Notes: generated from the letters alone by a model not told the origin. A DNA stretch of 64,000 nt from Paenibacillus sp. cl123 (GCF_900101595.1 NZ_FMYY01000003.1:367889-431888), one strand, 5' to 3'. Positions 1 through 10,386 are shown, numbered from the stretch's first letter. Translations and numbers: made by a program.

Positions 1-327
1 ATGAAGGTGCCTCCGCGGACCGATCAGCTGGACCGCAAGTACGTCTATGGAGACACGCCGATCGTCGAGGTGCCCGAGCTGGTGGGACGCACAGTCTCCG
101 ATATTTATGAGGACCTGAACATGAACTTTCAGCTGGCCAAGTCGGGTGTAGGTAAAACCGTGATCAATCAGGTTCCCAAAGCAGGTACCCGCGTGGAGCA
201 GGGCTCTACCATCCGCATCTACTTGTCCGACACAGGAACGCCCGGCGGGCCTGCGCCTACTTTGGTGCAGCCGGCTGTCCGCGAGCCTTCGTTATGGGAG
301 AGGGTTCGCGAGATTTTTAGCAGGTGA
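1..327 (+). CDS. spoVD: Stage V sporulation protein D / PBP, C-terminal end (partial)
   Basis: This is the last 108 codons of a gene whose start lies before the window; the ATG at position 1 is just an internal methionine. The visible part is a PASTA domain (about residues 20-75; PELVGRTVSDIYEDL, then VINQVPKAGTRVEQGS) followed by a short Pro-rich tail. PASTA domains end class B penicillin-binding transpeptidases and bind muropeptide or beta-lactam-like ligands outside the cell. A single C-terminal PASTA directly before murE matches SpoVD, the spore-cortex transpeptidase of the dcw cluster. A vegetative PBP2 cannot be excluded because the transpeptidase domain is not visible. Confidence 0.75.
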   Translation: MKVPPRTDQLDRKYVYGDTPIVEVPELVGRTVSDIYEDLNMNFQLAKSGVGKTVINQVPKAGTRVEQGSTIRIYLSDTGTPGGPAPTLVQPAVREPSLWERVREIFSR

Positions 328-400
328 ATAAAAATAGGCTTTTCATCGCGCTAGTTTTTGTACATAATAGATACCATGTGTAAAAATGGAGGGACTCTCG

Positions 401-1894
401 ATGCAGCTTAAGGAACTGTTCGCCCAGCTGCTTACAAGCCGGCTTATCGGTGACGGCGATACGGAGGTAACCGGGCTCGCGATCGATTCCCGGAAGGTGA
501 AGCCGGGCGATGCATTCATATGTATACCGGGCCTGGCAAGCGACGGGCATGACTATGCCGAGACGGCCGTCAAGAAGGGGGCCGTCGCTCTGGTAGCCGA
601 ACGCGAGCTGGAGCTCGGGGTTCCCGTACTGCTCGTACGGGACGCAAGGAGCGCGATGGCGGCTCTCGCCACTCATTTCTACCGGCATCCGAGCCGGGAG
701 CTGCGCTTGATCGGAGTGACAGGGACGAACGGCAAGACGACGACGACTTATGTGCTGGAGCATATAATAAGCGATCAAGGCTTCCGGACCGGCCTGATGG
801 GCAATATCCACATCAAGGTGGGCGACGAGTACCGGGAGAACCTGGCGACCAATACGCAGGAGGCGCTGGAGCTGCAGCGCATTCTCCGGGAAATGGCCGA
901 TTGCGGCACAGACTATACGCTGATGGAAGTATCCTCGCATGGGCTGGACAGAGGACGGGTGAAGGGCTGCCGGTTCCGGACCGCGATATTTACCAATCTC
1001 ACTCAGGACCATCTGGATTATCACGGGACGATGGACCGGTACCGCGATGCCAAAAGCCTGCTATTCTCCAGGCTGGGCAACGAATATGCGGCACATCCGG
1101 ATGAGCGGCAGTTCGCTGTGTTCAACGCGGATGACCCTGCTTTCGAAGCGTTCCTTCAGGTGACGGCAGCCCAGACGATCACCTATGGGATCGACCGTCC
1201 GGAAGCGGATGTAAGGGCGGAGAACATCGTGATGACAGCGGAGGGCACGTCGTTTCGCTGCGTCACCTTCAAGGGCTCGGCGGATATCCGTGTCCGGCTG
1301 GTCGGGCGGTTTAACGTCTACAACGTGCTGGCATCCGTTGCCGCCGCCCTCGCGGAGGGGATAGAGCTGGAGCGCATCGCCGAAAGCCTGTCAAAGCTGC
1401 ATGGCGTAGAAGGGCGCATGGAAGTCGTCAGCGCGGGCCAGCCCTATCTGGTGCTTGTCGATTATGCGCATACGCCGGACGGGTTGGAGAATGCGCTGGC
1501 AACCATCCGGCAATTTGCCGAAGGCCAGGTGATCTGCGTTTTCGGCTGCGGCGGAGACCGGGACCGGACCAAGCGGCCCCTCATGGGGGCCGTTGCCGCC
1601 AAGTACAGCGATTACGTCCTGGCAACCAGCGATAATCCGCGGTTCGAGGACCCTGAGCGCATCCTGCTGGATATTGAACCGGGTTTGCGCGAGGCGGGCG
1701 CGGACGACAGCCGTTACGAGCTGATCGCGGACCGCAGGGAAGCGATCAGCCGGGCGATAAGCCGGGCGAAGCCGAAGGATATCGTGCTGATCGCGGGCAA
1801 AGGGCATGAGACCTACCAGGAGACAGGCGGCGTCAAGCATCCGTTCGACGACCGGCTGATCGCCAAACAAGCGATAAGGGGCGAGCTGTCGTGA
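401..1894 (+). CDS. murE: UDP-MurNAc-L-Ala-D-Glu--meso-DAP ligase MurE
   Basis: Cytoplasmic ATP-dependent ligase that adds meso-diaminopimelate to UDP-MurNAc-L-Ala-D-Glu. The Mur-ligase P-loop TGTNGKTTTTY lies near residue 107, and DNPR near residue 411 is the motif that selects meso-DAP rather than lysine, which predicts an A1-gamma-type wall. An upstream in-frame ATG at 386 is rejected because it sits against the GGAGGG ribosome binding site (388-393) that is correctly spaced for ATG 401. The product is 497 aa, usual for MurE. Its stop overlaps the GTG of murF (GTGA at 1891-1894), so translation is probably coupled. Confidence 0.96.
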   Translation: MQLKELFAQLLTSRLIGDGDTEVTGLAIDSRKVKPGDAFICIPGLASDGHDYAETAVKKGAVALVAERELELGVPVLLVRDARSAMAALATHFYRHPSRELRLIGVTGTNGKTTTTYVLEHIISDQGFRTGLMGNIHIKVGDEYRENLATNTQEALELQRILREMADCGTDYTLMEVSSHGLDRGRVKGCRFRTAIFTNLTQDHLDYHGTMDRYRDAKSLLFSRLGNEYAAHPDERQFAVFNADDPAFEAFLQVTAAQTITYGIDRPEADVRAENIVMTAEGTSFRCVTFKGSADIRVRLVGRFNVYNVLASVAAALAEGIELERIAESLSKLHGVEGRMEVVSAGQPYLVLVDYAHTPDGLENALATIRQFAEGQVICVFGCGGDRDRTKRPLMGAVAAKYSDYVLATSDNPRFEDPERILLDIEPGLREAGADDSRYELIADRREAISRAISRAKPKDIVLIAGKGHETYQETGGVKHPFDDRLIAKQAIRGELS

Positions 1895-3300
1895 TCAAAC
1901 GGACATTGGCTGATATAGCCGCCATGGCGGGAGGCCGCCTCGAGCTGCCTTCGGCGGAGGAAATAACGGTACGGGGCGTATCCAAAGACACGCGGACCTT
2001 GGCCCCGGGCAATCTGTACATTCCGTTGATCGGCGAAGCCTTCGACGGTCATCGGTTCGTCACGGCGGCGTTCGAGCGCGGAGCGGCGGCATCGCTATGG
2101 CAGAGCGGACATCCGGGACAGCCGGAAGGCGTGCCGCTGATCGTCGTTGACGATTGCCTGGCGGCTCTTCAGCGTCTGGCCGTCGCCTACCGGAAGCAGC
2201 TGAAAACCCGCATCGTCGGCATTACCGGCAGCAATGGCAAGACAACGACCAAAGATTTTACGGCGTCCGTCTTGTCCACTGTGTTTCGGGTACACAAAAC
2301 CGGCGGTAATTATAACAATCATATCGGTCTTCCGCTCACGCTGCTGGAGCTGGCGGAGGACACGGAAATAGCCGTGCTGGAGATGGGCATGAGCGGCCGG
2401 GGCGAAATCGAGCTGCTCTCGAAGCTCGCCGAGCCTGAAGTGGCCGTCATCACCAATATCGGAGAAGCGCATCTGCTGCAGCTCGGCAGCCGGAAGGAGA
2501 TTGCCCGTGCAAAAACGGAAATTTTGTCCGGCCTGCAGCCCGGCGGAACGCTTGTGTACAACGGCGACGAACCGCTGATGGAGCTTGCATTGACGGAGCT
2601 CGCGCAGGCGGGAGCCCGGGAGAAGGACTCTTACCTCCGGGTGCGGTTTGGAGCGGTAACAGGGAATGAGCTGTTTCCCGCCGGCATAAGCATGGATAGG
2701 AAGGGTTCGCGCTTCAAGCTCGGCGGCGGCGGAGAACGGGAATATCATATTCCGCTTCTGGGTGCTCATAATGTGCTGAACGCATTGGCCGCCTATGCGG
2801 TCGGACGGTACTTCGGCCTGGACGACGACGCAATCGCCGCCGGCTTGTCCGGCGTAACGGTAACCGGGATGCGCATCGAGGTGCTGCAGGCGCCGGACGG
2901 GCTGACCGTCTGGAACGATGCTTACAATGCCAGTCCGACGGCGATGCGGGCGGCGTTGACGCTGCTGCATGAAGCCGAGGGGTACGGGCGGAAATTTGCC
3001 TGTCTCGGCGATATGCTGGAGCTGGGCCCGGATGAGGCCGAGCTGCACCGGGAGGTCGGCCGCTTCCTCGATCCTGGCGAAGTTGCGGGCGTATTCGCCT
3101 TCGGCCCGCTTGCGGCCTATCTGGCCGAAGGGGCGATGGAGCGATTCCCGGCAGGGACGGTAATGCATTATCAGGATAAAGAGGAGCTGGCTCGCGCGCT
3201 CCGCGCTGCCGCAGCGCCGCAGGATGTGGTGCTGATCAAAGGATCACGCGGCATGCGCATGGAGCAGGTAGCCGCTTTTGTTATGCAATTGGGGGGGTAA
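1891..3300 (+). CDS. murF: UDP-MurNAc-tripeptide--D-Ala-D-Ala ligase MurF
   Basis: Cytoplasmic ligase that adds D-alanyl-D-alanine to UDP-MurNAc-tripeptide, completing the pentapeptide precursor. It shows an N-terminal Mur-ligase substrate domain, the P-loop [14 protein letters not shown] (near residue 113), the central motif [13 protein letters not shown], and a C-terminal domain with [16 protein letters not shown] and KGSRGMRME. It is 469 aa, normal for the family. The start is GTG at 1891, overlapping the murE stop. The gene ends in a G-run that also serves as the ribosome binding region for mraY, so the two are tightly packed. Confidence 0.96.
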   Translation: MIKRTLADIAAMAGGRLELPSAEEITVRGVSKDTRTLAPGNLYIPLIGEAFDGHRFVTAAFERGAAASLWQSGHPGQPEGVPLIVVDDCLAALQRLAVAYRKQLKTRIVGITGSNGKTTTKDFTASVLSTVFRVHKTGGNYNNHIGLPLTLLELAEDTEIAVLEMGMSGRGEIELLSKLAEPEVAVITNIGEAHLLQLGSRKEIARAKTEILSGLQPGGTLVYNGDEPLMELALTELAQAGAREKDSYLRVRFGAVTGNELFPAGISMDRKGSRFKLGGGGEREYHIPLLGAHNVLNALAAYAVGRYFGLDDDAIAAGLSGVTVTGMRIEVLQAPDGLTVWNDAYNASPTAMRAALTLLHEAEGYGRKFACLGDMLELGPDEAELHREVGRFLDPGEVAGVFAFGPLAAYLAEGAMERFPAGTVMHYQDKEELARALRAAAAPQDVVLIKGSRGMRMEQVAAFVMQLGG

Positions 3301-3304
3301 ACCG

Positions 3305-4267
3305 GTGGATTTTAAAATTGTGATGATCACGCTGGGGGTAGCATTTCTGCTGGCGCTGATTATGGGGCCGCTCGGCATTCCGCTGCTGCGGAGGCTGAAG
3401 TTCGGACAACAGATCCGGACCGACGGGCCGCAGGGCCATCTGAAGAAAGCGGGCACGCCGACGATGGGCGGCATCATCATCATGCTGGCCCTGGCGCTGG
3501 CCGTCCTGCGCTTCGGAGAAAAAAATCTGGAGACGGTGATCCTGCTGCTGGCATCGCTCGGTTACGGGTTTGTCGGATTTCTGGATGATTATATCAAAAT
3601 TTTATTCAAGCGCTCGCTGGGGCTGACAGCCAGGCAGAAGCTGTTCGGGCAGCTGCTCATTGCAGCCGTCGTTTGCTACCTGCTTGTTTTGTCCGGGCAC
3701 AGCACGGAGATCCGGCTTCCTTATCTGAATATCATGTTCGATATGGGCTGGCTTTACTTCCCGTTCGTCGTCTTCCTGATGCTGGGCACGTCCAATGCGG
3801 TCAACTTCACGGACGGTCTGGACGGTTTGCTGGCGGGCACGAGCGCCATTGCTTTCGGAGCCTATGCCATCATCGCGCTGAACAATACGCAGCCGAACGT
3901 GGCTATTTTCTCGGCGGCGATGGTTGGAGCCGTGCTTGGATTTCTCGTATTCAACGCTCATCCGGCCAAGGTATTTATGGGAGATACGGGATCGCTCGGC
4001 ATCGGCGGAGGTTTGGTGGCGGTTGCGATTTTGACCAAGGCGGAAATTTTGCTGGCCTTGATCGGCGGGGTGTTTCTGATCGAGATTTTGTCGGTCATCA
4101 TCCAGGTCGTTTCTTTCAAAACCCGGGGGAAACGCGTATTCAAGATGAGCCCGATCCATCACCACTTCGAGCTGGTTGGCTGGTCCGAATGGCGGGTCGT
4201 AATTTCGTTCTGGACGGCCGGTATTCTGTTGGCCGGTGTTGGACTCTATATTAATGAGGTGTTGTAA
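3305..4267 (+). CDS. mraY: Phospho-N-acetylmuramoyl-pentapeptide transferase MraY
   Basis: Polytopic membrane enzyme that transfers phospho-MurNAc-pentapeptide to undecaprenyl phosphate, giving lipid I. The family motifs are in order: TMGGIIIM, the Asp pair in [24 protein letters not shown] with its catalytic Asp, and [11 protein letters not shown] in the last cytoplasmic loop. About ten hydrophobic helices can be drawn. I chose GTG 3305 over the in-frame ATG 3278 because the latter lies inside murF and the G-rich stretch 3291-3297 is well placed for 3305. The resulting 320 aa is the usual length. Confidence 0.94.
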   Translation: MDFKIVMITLGVAFLLALIMGPLGIPLLRRLKFGQQIRTDGPQGHLKKAGTPTMGGIIIMLALALAVLRFGEKNLETVILLLASLGYGFVGFLDDYIKILFKRSLGLTARQKLFGQLLIAAVVCYLLVLSGHSTEIRLPYLNIMFDMGWLYFPFVVFLMLGTSNAVNFTDGLDGLLAGTSAIAFGAYAIIALNNTQPNVAIFSAAMVGAVLGFLVFNAHPAKVFMGDTGSLGIGGGLVAVAILTKAEILLALIGGVFLIEILSVIIQVVSFKTRGKRVFKMSPIHHHFELVGWSEWRVVISFWTAGILLAGVGLYINEVL

Positions 4268-4269
4268 GG

Positions 4270-5691
4270 ATGGAGCATCCTGCTGCTTACCGCGGACGCC
4301 AGGTCGTTGTACTCGGCCTGGCGCGCAGCGGTGTCGCCGTTGCCAAGTGGTTTCATGAGGCCGGGGCGTATGTAACGGTTAACGATAAGAAAGAGCGCGA
4401 GGGATGCCCTGAAGCCGACGATCTGGAGGCTCTGGGTATTTCTGTTGTTTGCGGGAGTCATCCCCCTGGCCTGATCCACGAAGGGGTGGCGCTAGTGGTG
4501 AAAAATCCGGGAATCCCGTACAGCGTCGAGCCGGTGCGGCGGGCTGCCGAGCTTGGCATCGACGTGGTGACCGAGGTGGAGGTGGCGGCTGGTCTCAGCA
4601 AAGCTCCGATCATCGGAATCACCGGCTCCAACGGCAAAACGACGACGACGACGTGGACCGGCCTGATGCTGGAGGCGGGTGGTCTGAAGCCGATCGTTGC
4701 CGGCAATATCGGGCGAGCTTTGACGGAGGCTGCGCTGGAGGCCGGGGAAGACAACCGGATGGTCGTCGAGCTCAGCAGCTTCCAGCTGAAGGGAACGCAG
4801 GCTTTCCGACCGGCCATCGCCTGTCTGCTGAACGTCTACGAGACGCATCTGGACTACCATGGTTCGATGGAGGATTATGTCCGCTCCAAGCAAAAGCTGT
4901 TCGCCAACCTGGGGCCGGAGGACACGGCCGTGCTGAACTGGGACCAACCGGTCTGCCGCCAGACGGCAGAGGGCTTAACCTCTCGCGTGCTTCCTTTCTC
5001 CGTGCGCCGGGAGCTGGAGTACGGCTTGTACGCAAAGCCGCCGCTGCTGGACGCGAAGGAAGCGGGACAGGCGTCGATGCTCGTCTACAGGGATGAGCAA
5101 GGTGTGGAGCATCCGATAATCCGGCATGACGAGCTGGGCATTCCAGGCAGCCACAATGTGGAAAATGCGCTTGCCGCTTCGGCGATCGCTATCGCCTCGG
5201 GCGTCTCGGTGGCTGTCATCGCCGAGGTGCTGCACAGCTTCCACGGGGTTGAGCACCGGCTGGAATTTGTGGCCAAGAAAGACGGCGTGCTGTTCTACAA
5301 CGACTCCAAAGCGACCAATCCGACGGCTACGATCAAGACGATCGAGTCGTTCAGCCAGGACATTGTCCTGATCGCCGGAGGGCTTGACCGCGGGTCCGAC
5401 TACATGGAGCTGCTGCCGGCTCTGGCCAGGCAGGTCAAAGGGATTGTGGCGTTCGGGGAGACGAAGGACAAAATCGTCCGGGTCGCGAGGCTCGCAGGCA
5501 TGAGCAGGGTGAAAACCGTCGATACTGCTAAGCAAGTGCAGGACGCGGTGACGGAGGCGGTGCGCGCAGCGTTCGCCTTGGCCGAGCCGGGCGATGTCGT
5601 GCTGCTTTCGCCGGCTTGCGCCAGCTGGGATATGTTTCCTTCTTATGAAGAGAGGGGACGCATGTTTAAGCAGTCCGTGCATAACCTTTAA
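4270..5691 (+). CDS. murD: UDP-N-acetylmuramoylalanine--D-glutamate ligase MurD
   Basis: Cytoplasmic ATP-dependent ligase that adds D-glutamate to UDP-MurNAc-L-Ala. It has an N-terminal Rossmann-like domain (VVVLGLARSGVAVAKW), the P-loop [14 protein letters not shown] near residue 119, and the C-terminal GGLDRGSDYMELL and SPACASWDMF motifs characteristic of MurD. At 473 aa it is a little longer than the E. coli enzyme but normal for Paenibacillus. It follows mraY by 2 bases with GAGG just upstream of the ATG. A gap of about 100 bases then separates it from the SEDS gene. Confidence 0.95.
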   Translation: MEHPAAYRGRQVVVLGLARSGVAVAKWFHEAGAYVTVNDKKEREGCPEADDLEALGISVVCGSHPPGLIHEGVALVVKNPGIPYSVEPVRRAAELGIDVVTEVEVAAGLSKAPIIGITGSNGKTTTTTWTGLMLEAGGLKPIVAGNIGRALTEAALEAGEDNRMVVELSSFQLKGTQAFRPAIACLLNVYETHLDYHGSMEDYVRSKQKLFANLGPEDTAVLNWDQPVCRQTAEGLTSRVLPFSVRRELEYGLYAKPPLLDAKEAGQASMLVYRDEQGVEHPIIRHDELGIPGSHNVENALAASAIAIASGVSVAVIAEVLHSFHGVEHRLEFVAKKDGVLFYNDSKATNPTATIKTIESFSQDIVLIAGGLDRGSDYMELLPALARQVKGIVAFGETKDKIVRVARLAGMSRVKTVDTAKQVQDAVTEAVRAAFALAEPGDVVLLSPACASWDMFPSYEERGRMFKQSVHNL

Positions 5692-5789
5692 ACAGGAGGG
5701 TGACAAGCTCAGCCTGCACCAGGCTGCATGGCCGGATCATCTGCGGCGTCCGCCCTCCTAATTTAACCAGGTTAGAGGTGTGAGACGTA

Positions 5790-6887
5790 ATGGTCAAACC
5801 ACGGTCGGCTCCGGATCTATATTTGCTCGGCTCAACGCTGCTGCTGCTTGTTATCGGCGTGGTGATGGTGTACAGCGCCAGCGCAGTGCTGGCGTTTCGC
5901 GAATTCGGCGATGCCTTCTATTATTTGAAGCGTCAGGCGCTGTTTGCCGCACTTGGCGTTATCGCCATGTTTTTCACGATGAACACCGATTATGAGGTGT
6001 GGAGAAAATACGCGAAGATCGCGCTGATCGTTTGCTTCGTGCTGCTGGTCGCCGTGCTGGTGCCCGGCATCGGCGTTGTCCGGGGAGGAGCTCGGAGCTG
6101 GCTCGGGATCGGCTCGTTCGGCATCCAGCCCTCGGAATTCATGAAGATGGGGATGATCATCTTCCTGGCCAAGTGGCTCTCTAGCCAGCATCATCCGATC
6201 AAGGAGTTCACGCGCGGGCTGCTGCCTCCGCTCGGTCTGGTCGGACTGGCCTTCGGACTGATCATGCTTCAGCCTGACTTGGGGACGGGCGCGGTCCTGG
6301 TGGGGGCCTCCCTGCTTATTATTTATGCGGCGGGGGCTCGTCTGCGCCACCTGTCCTATTTCGGCCTCGTCGGGGTGGTCGGCTTCGTCGGCCTTATCAT
6401 TGCGGCGCCATACCGCCTGAAGCGAATCACAGCCTTCCTCGATCCCTGGCAGGACCCTCTTGGGGCAGGTTATCAGTCGATCCAATCGCTTTATGCCATC
6501 GGGCCGGGAGGGCTGGTCGGTCTGGGACTTGGGATGAGCCGGCAGAAATACAGCTATTTGCCTGAACCGCAAACGGACTTTATCTTCTCCATTATCGCCG
6601 AGGAGCTTGGCTTCATCGGAGGCACTTGCGTGCTGCTGCTGTTCATGGTGCTTGTCTGGAGAGGCATGCGTACCGCCATTACCGCTCCGGATGCGTTCGG
6701 CAGCCTGCTGGCTACCGGCATCGTCGGCATGATCGCGGTGCAGGTCGTCATCAATATCGGCGTTGTCATCGGCATGTTCCCGGTTACCGGCATTACGCTT
6801 CCGCTGATCAGCGCCGGTGGCTCATCGCTGACGCTCATGCTGACTTCGATCGGCGTGCTGCTTAATATTTCACGTTACTCGAGGTGA
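5790..6887 (+). CDS. ftsW: SEDS glycosyltransferase FtsW / SpoVE
   Basis: Polytopic membrane protein of the SEDS family, a peptidoglycan polymerase that works with a class B PBP at the septum or, for SpoVE, in the spore cortex. About ten hydrophobic segments are visible. Diagnostic motifs are VYSASAVLAF near the start, GARSWLGIGSFGIQPSEF, LQPDLGTGAVLVGASL, and YLPEPQTDFIFSIIAEELGF, followed by GGSSLTLMLTSIGVLLNISR at the C-terminus. Its place between murD and murG is that of spoVE in Bacillus. Sequence alone does not tell FtsW from SpoVE, so the symbol is by family. Length 365 aa. Confidence 0.88.
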   Translation: MVKPRSAPDLYLLGSTLLLLVIGVVMVYSASAVLAFREFGDAFYYLKRQALFAALGVIAMFFTMNTDYEVWRKYAKIALIVCFVLLVAVLVPGIGVVRGGARSWLGIGSFGIQPSEFMKMGMIIFLAKWLSSQHHPIKEFTRGLLPPLGLVGLAFGLIMLQPDLGTGAVLVGASLLIIYAAGARLRHLSYFGLVGVVGFVGLIIAAPYRLKRITAFLDPWQDPLGAGYQSIQSLYAIGPGGLVGLGLGMSRQKYSYLPEPQTDFIFSIIAEELGFIGGTCVLLLFMVLVWRGMRTAITAPDAFGSLLATGIVGMIAVQVVINIGVVIGMFPVTGITLPLISAGGSSLTLMLTSIGVLLNISRYSR

Positions 6888-6894
6888 CTGGGCT

Positions 6895-7968
6895 ATGAAT
6901 AAAATCGTTTTTACCGGCGGAGGGACGGCAGGGCATGTGACGCCCAACCTGGCTATCATGAATCGCCTGAGGCAAAGCGGATGGGAGATGGCCTACATCG
7001 GCTCCCGCGACGGCATTGAACGCGAAATTATCGAACATGAGGGCATTCCGTTTCATCATATCGCTTCAGGCAAGCTGCGCCGGTATTTCGACCTGAAAAA
7101 TTTTAAGGACCCGTTCCGGGTGCTTCAAGGCACGCTGCAGGCTTACAGGCTGCTGCGCCGCATACGCCCGCAGATTGTGTTCTCGAAGGGCGGATTTGTG
7201 TCCGTGCCCGTGATCGTGGCCAGCCGCATGCTGGGCATTCCGGTCATCTCGCATGAATCCGATCTGACGCCGGGGCTGGCCAACCGCATCTCGATGCCGT
7301 TCGTCTCGCGCATCTGCGTCACGTTTCCCGAGACGCTGGCCCATGTCCGCCAGGACAAAGGAGAATGCACCGGGCTCCCGATCCGCGAGCAAATACTGGC
7401 CGGCAAGGCTGCAAAGGGCATAGCGCGCTGCGATTTCCATACCCAGAAGCCCGTGCTGTTCATCATGGGAGGCAGTCTGGGAGCGCAGCGCATCAATCAA
7501 GCGATTCGCGCGTCGCTGGAAACGCTGCTGCAAAGCTATCAGATTATACATATTTGCGGGAAAGGGCATGCGGAGGCCAGCCTGGACGGCGTCCGAGGCT
7601 ACCGGCAGTTCGAATATGTCAAGGACGAGCTGCCGGAGCTGCTCGCCTGCGCGGATCTCGTCGTGTCCCGGGCAGGCTCGACCTCGATCTTCGAATTTCT
7701 GGCCTTGCGCAAGCCGATGCTGCTCATTCCGCTCTCCAGACAAGCCAGCCGGGGCGATCAGATTCTCAATGCCGAGTCCTTCGAGAGGCAGGGGTATGCC
7801 CATGTGCTGCAGGAGGAGGAGCTTACGCCTCAGACGCTTGTATCCGGACTGGCGGCGCTGCAGAGCGACAGCGCAGGCATGAAGCTGCGGATGGCGGACA
7901 ATCCTTATGGCAATGGAACCGACTCGATTGTCCGGTTGATCGAAAGATTCAAGCTTCCCGCCTCTTGA
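6895..7968 (+). CDS. murG: Lipid II synthase MurG
   Basis: Peripheral membrane GT-B glycosyltransferase that adds GlcNAc from UDP-GlcNAc to lipid I to form lipid II. The N-domain Gly-rich loop TGGGTAGHVTPNLAI begins at residue 6. Further motifs are SHESDLTPGLANR, the Gly-rich loop MGGSLGAQRINQ, and the nucleotide-sugar site SRAGSTSIFEFLAL followed by KPMLLIPL. The length of 357 aa is typical. It lies 7 bases after the SEDS gene. Downstream there is a gap of about 195 bases before murB, which holds a small hairpin near 8108-8127 and no clear promoter. Confidence 0.94.
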   Translation: MNKIVFTGGGTAGHVTPNLAIMNRLRQSGWEMAYIGSRDGIEREIIEHEGIPFHHIASGKLRRYFDLKNFKDPFRVLQGTLQAYRLLRRIRPQIVFSKGGFVSVPVIVASRMLGIPVISHESDLTPGLANRISMPFVSRICVTFPETLAHVRQDKGECTGLPIREQILAGKAAKGIARCDFHTQKPVLFIMGGSLGAQRINQAIRASLETLLQSYQIIHICGKGHAEASLDGVRGYRQFEYVKDELPELLACADLVVSRAGSTSIFEFLALRKPMLLIPLSRQASRGDQILNAESFERQGYAHVLQEEELTPQTLVSGLAALQSDSAGMKLRMADNPYGNGTDSIVRLIERFKLPAS

Positions 7969-8163
7969 CGAATTTTGCAGATAGGCGATTGTCACACTCT
8001 GTGCCGTTTCACATAAACTACACTATAACCGTGACAGACACCCGGCGAAGCGGCGGGAGGCGGTCTTCCGAAAGAAAGAGACCCGGAAGCCCGCCCCTGC
8101 GTGATCGGATACAGCGCCTATGCTGTATGGCGCGCCAGGCGTTCTGTGAAGGAGGTTGATCCC

Positions 8164-9069
8164 ATGCAACAAGTCATATCGGAATTGCTGAACGGATCGT
8201 TCGGAGAGGTTAAACTCCAGGAGCCGCTCGCCCCCTACACGACCTGGAAAATAGGCGGTCCCGCCGATTGCCTGCTCATTCCCCGCGATAAGGATCAGCT
8301 GATCCGGGCGGTGAAGCTGCTGCATGAAAGGCAGGTTCCCTGGACGGTTATCGGCCGGGGCTCCAACATGCTGGTTGCCGACAAAGGCATTCGGGGCGTG
8401 GTCATCAAGCTGGGGGATGCGCTGAATGCCGTGCGGATTGAAGGGGAGTCGGTAATAGCCGGCGGCGCATATTCGTTCATCAAGCTCTCGGTAATCGCGG
8501 GCAAGGAAGGCTTGACCGGACTTGAGTTCGCCGGAGGCATACCGGGGACTGTGGGTGGCGCCGTCTACATGAATGCCGGGGCGCACGGCTCTGATGTGTC
8601 ACGAATTTTACAGCGGGCTGAAGTACTGCTCCCAACGGGAGAGTTGGCAACGTATCACAATGAGGACTTGGCGTATGCGTACCGGCATTCCATCCTGCAG
8701 ACGAAGCAGGGCATCGTCACCGAAGCGGAATTCCGGCTGAGGCATGGCGATCGCAAGGAAATAGCGGCTGCGCTGGCTGCCTACAAGGACCGCCGGCTGC
8801 GAACGCAGCCTCTGCAGCTGGCCTGCGCGGGCAGCGTCTTCCGGAATCCGGAAGGCCATCATGCGGCTAAGCTGATCGAGGAGGCGGGCCTGAAGGGTCT
8901 GCGTGTCGGCGGCGCTCAGGTCTCCCCCCTGCATGCCAACTTTATCGTCAATACGGGGCAGGCGACAGCCCACGACGTGCTCACTTTAATCGAACAAATC
9001 ATAGCAGAAATCCAAGCCCGATTCGGAGTTAAGCTCGTACCTGAAGTATTGGTGGTGGGTGAGCGGTAA
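8164..9069 (+). CDS. murB: UDP-N-acetylenolpyruvoylglucosamine reductase MurB
   Basis: Cytoplasmic FAD/NADPH reductase making UDP-MurNAc from the enolpyruvyl product of MurA. FAD-binding motifs are GRGSNMLVADKGIRG and GGIPGTVGGAVYMNAGAHG. The catalytic serine is in CAGSVFRNPEGH, and an Ala-Lys-Leu-Ile-Glu helix follows, as in type IIa MurB. ATG 8164 is preferred to the upstream GTG 8101 because AAGGAGGTTGAT at 8149-8160 is an excellent Shine-Dalgarno for it; this gives 301 aa, typical. In Bacillus murB also sits between murG and divIB. Confidence 0.94.
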   Translation: MQQVISELLNGSFGEVKLQEPLAPYTTWKIGGPADCLLIPRDKDQLIRAVKLLHERQVPWTVIGRGSNMLVADKGIRGVVIKLGDALNAVRIEGESVIAGGAYSFIKLSVIAGKEGLTGLEFAGGIPGTVGGAVYMNAGAHGSDVSRILQRAEVLLPTGELATYHNEDLAYAYRHSILQTKQGIVTEAEFRLRHGDRKEIAAALAAYKDRRLRTQPLQLACAGSVFRNPEGHHAAKLIEEAGLKGLRVGGAQVSPLHANFIVNTGQATAHDVLTLIEQIIAEIQARFGVKLVPEVLVVGER

Positions 9070-9084
9070 ATCGGAGGTGGGATT

Positions 9085-10353
9085 TTGGAAAAGTTGGTTA
9101 TCGAAGGCGGGAAACCTCTATCGGGAGCCATCCATATTCACGGCGCCAAAAACGCCGCTCTGCCGATCCTGGCAGCGAGCATCATGGCGGAAGGCACGGT
9201 CGTGCTGGAAAACGTACCGGAGCTTTCGGATATCGGAGTGATGCTGGGGATATTGCGTTCACTCGGCTGCAAGGCCGAACAGACAGGCGAGATCGTGACG
9301 GTCAATACGGCAGCCGTCCATCAATTTCACATTCCCGAGCATTTGATGAGTCAGATGAGATCCTCCATCTTCCTGATGGGGCCGCTCCTTGCCCGCCTCG
9401 GACGGGTAGAGCTGTATCAGCCCGGAGGGTGTGCGATCGGGGAACGGAAGATCGATCTTCATCTGAAGGGACTTATGGCTCTGGGGGTGCACATCGAGGA
9501 TAACGGAAGCCGGATTGTGTGTACGGCGGCTGAGCTCACCGGAGCGGATATCATGCTGGATTATCCGAGCGTCGGCGCGACGGAAAACATCATGATGGCG
9601 GCCGTCATGGCCAGAGGCCAGACGACGATCACCAATGCCGCCCGCGAGCCGGAGATTCAGGATCTCCAGAATTTCCTCAACGCCATGGGGGCGAGGATCA
9701 TCGGGGCCGGTACCGATACGATTACGATCGAAGGCGTCCAGGAGCTCGTCCCTTGTACTTACCGCATTATCCCGGACCGGATTGTCGCAGGTACGCTGAT
9801 GATTGCTGCAGCCGTCACCCGGGGTCAAGTGGCGCTCAAAGGGGTTTGCCCTGCGCATCTGACTTCCGCCATCCACGTCCTAAAGCGTTCAGGTGTTCAA
9901 ATAGCGATCGACGGTGATATAATAGTGGTATCCGCGCCTTCCCGGCTGAAGGCGGTGGAGCGTATCGTGACCAGCCCTTATCCGTCTTTCCCGACAGATT
10001 TGCAATCGCAGATTATGGTTCTCCTCAGTCTCGCAGATGGCGTAAGCATCGTGAAGGAAACCGTGTTTGAAGGCCGCTTTAAGCATGTTGACGAATTGTC
10101 GCGGATGGGAGCGGATATCCGTGTCGACCTGAATGCGGCCATTATCCGGGGAGTACCCCGACTGTATGGCGCGACGGTCGAAGCGACCGATCTGCGGGCA
10201 GGAGCTGCGCTTGTCATTGCGGGGCTAGCCGCACAAGGCACGACGGTCATCGAGCAGATTCATCATATCGACCGGGGGTATGACCGCATCGAGAACATGC
10301 TGAGGTCGCTCGGAGCGACGATTAACCGGACTACGCCGGTTGCCATGGAATAA
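9085..10353 (+). CDS. murA: UDP-GlcNAc 1-carboxyvinyltransferase MurA
   Basis: Cytoplasmic enolpyruvyl transferase, the first committed step of peptidoglycan synthesis and the fosfomycin target. The active-site cysteine is Cys116 in QPGGCAIGERKIDLHL. The EPSP-synthase-like inverse alpha-beta repeats are evident, with GAKNAALPILAASI at the N-terminus and PYPSFPTDLQSQIM before the second half. It starts at TTG 9085, with GGAGGTGG at 9073-9080. Length 422 aa. Its position between murB and divIB suggests it is the main vegetative copy; a second murA, common in this group, would be elsewhere. Confidence 0.95.
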   Translation: MEKLVIEGGKPLSGAIHIHGAKNAALPILAASIMAEGTVVLENVPELSDIGVMLGILRSLGCKAEQTGEIVTVNTAAVHQFHIPEHLMSQMRSSIFLMGPLLARLGRVELYQPGGCAIGERKIDLHLKGLMALGVHIEDNGSRIVCTAAELTGADIMLDYPSVGATENIMMAAVMARGQTTITNAAREPEIQDLQNFLNAMGARIIGAGTDTITIEGVQELVPCTYRIIPDRIVAGTLMIAAAVTRGQVALKGVCPAHLTSAIHVLKRSGVQIAIDGDIIVVSAPSRLKAVERIVTSPYPSFPTDLQSQIMVLLSLADGVSIVKETVFEGRFKHVDELSRMGADIRVDLNAAIIRGVPRLYGATVEATDLRAGAALVIAGLAAQGTTVIEQIHHIDRGYDRIENMLRSLGATINRTTPVAME

Positions 10354-10386
10354 TTCCGATTCTCTACTACCAGCATATGAAAGCTG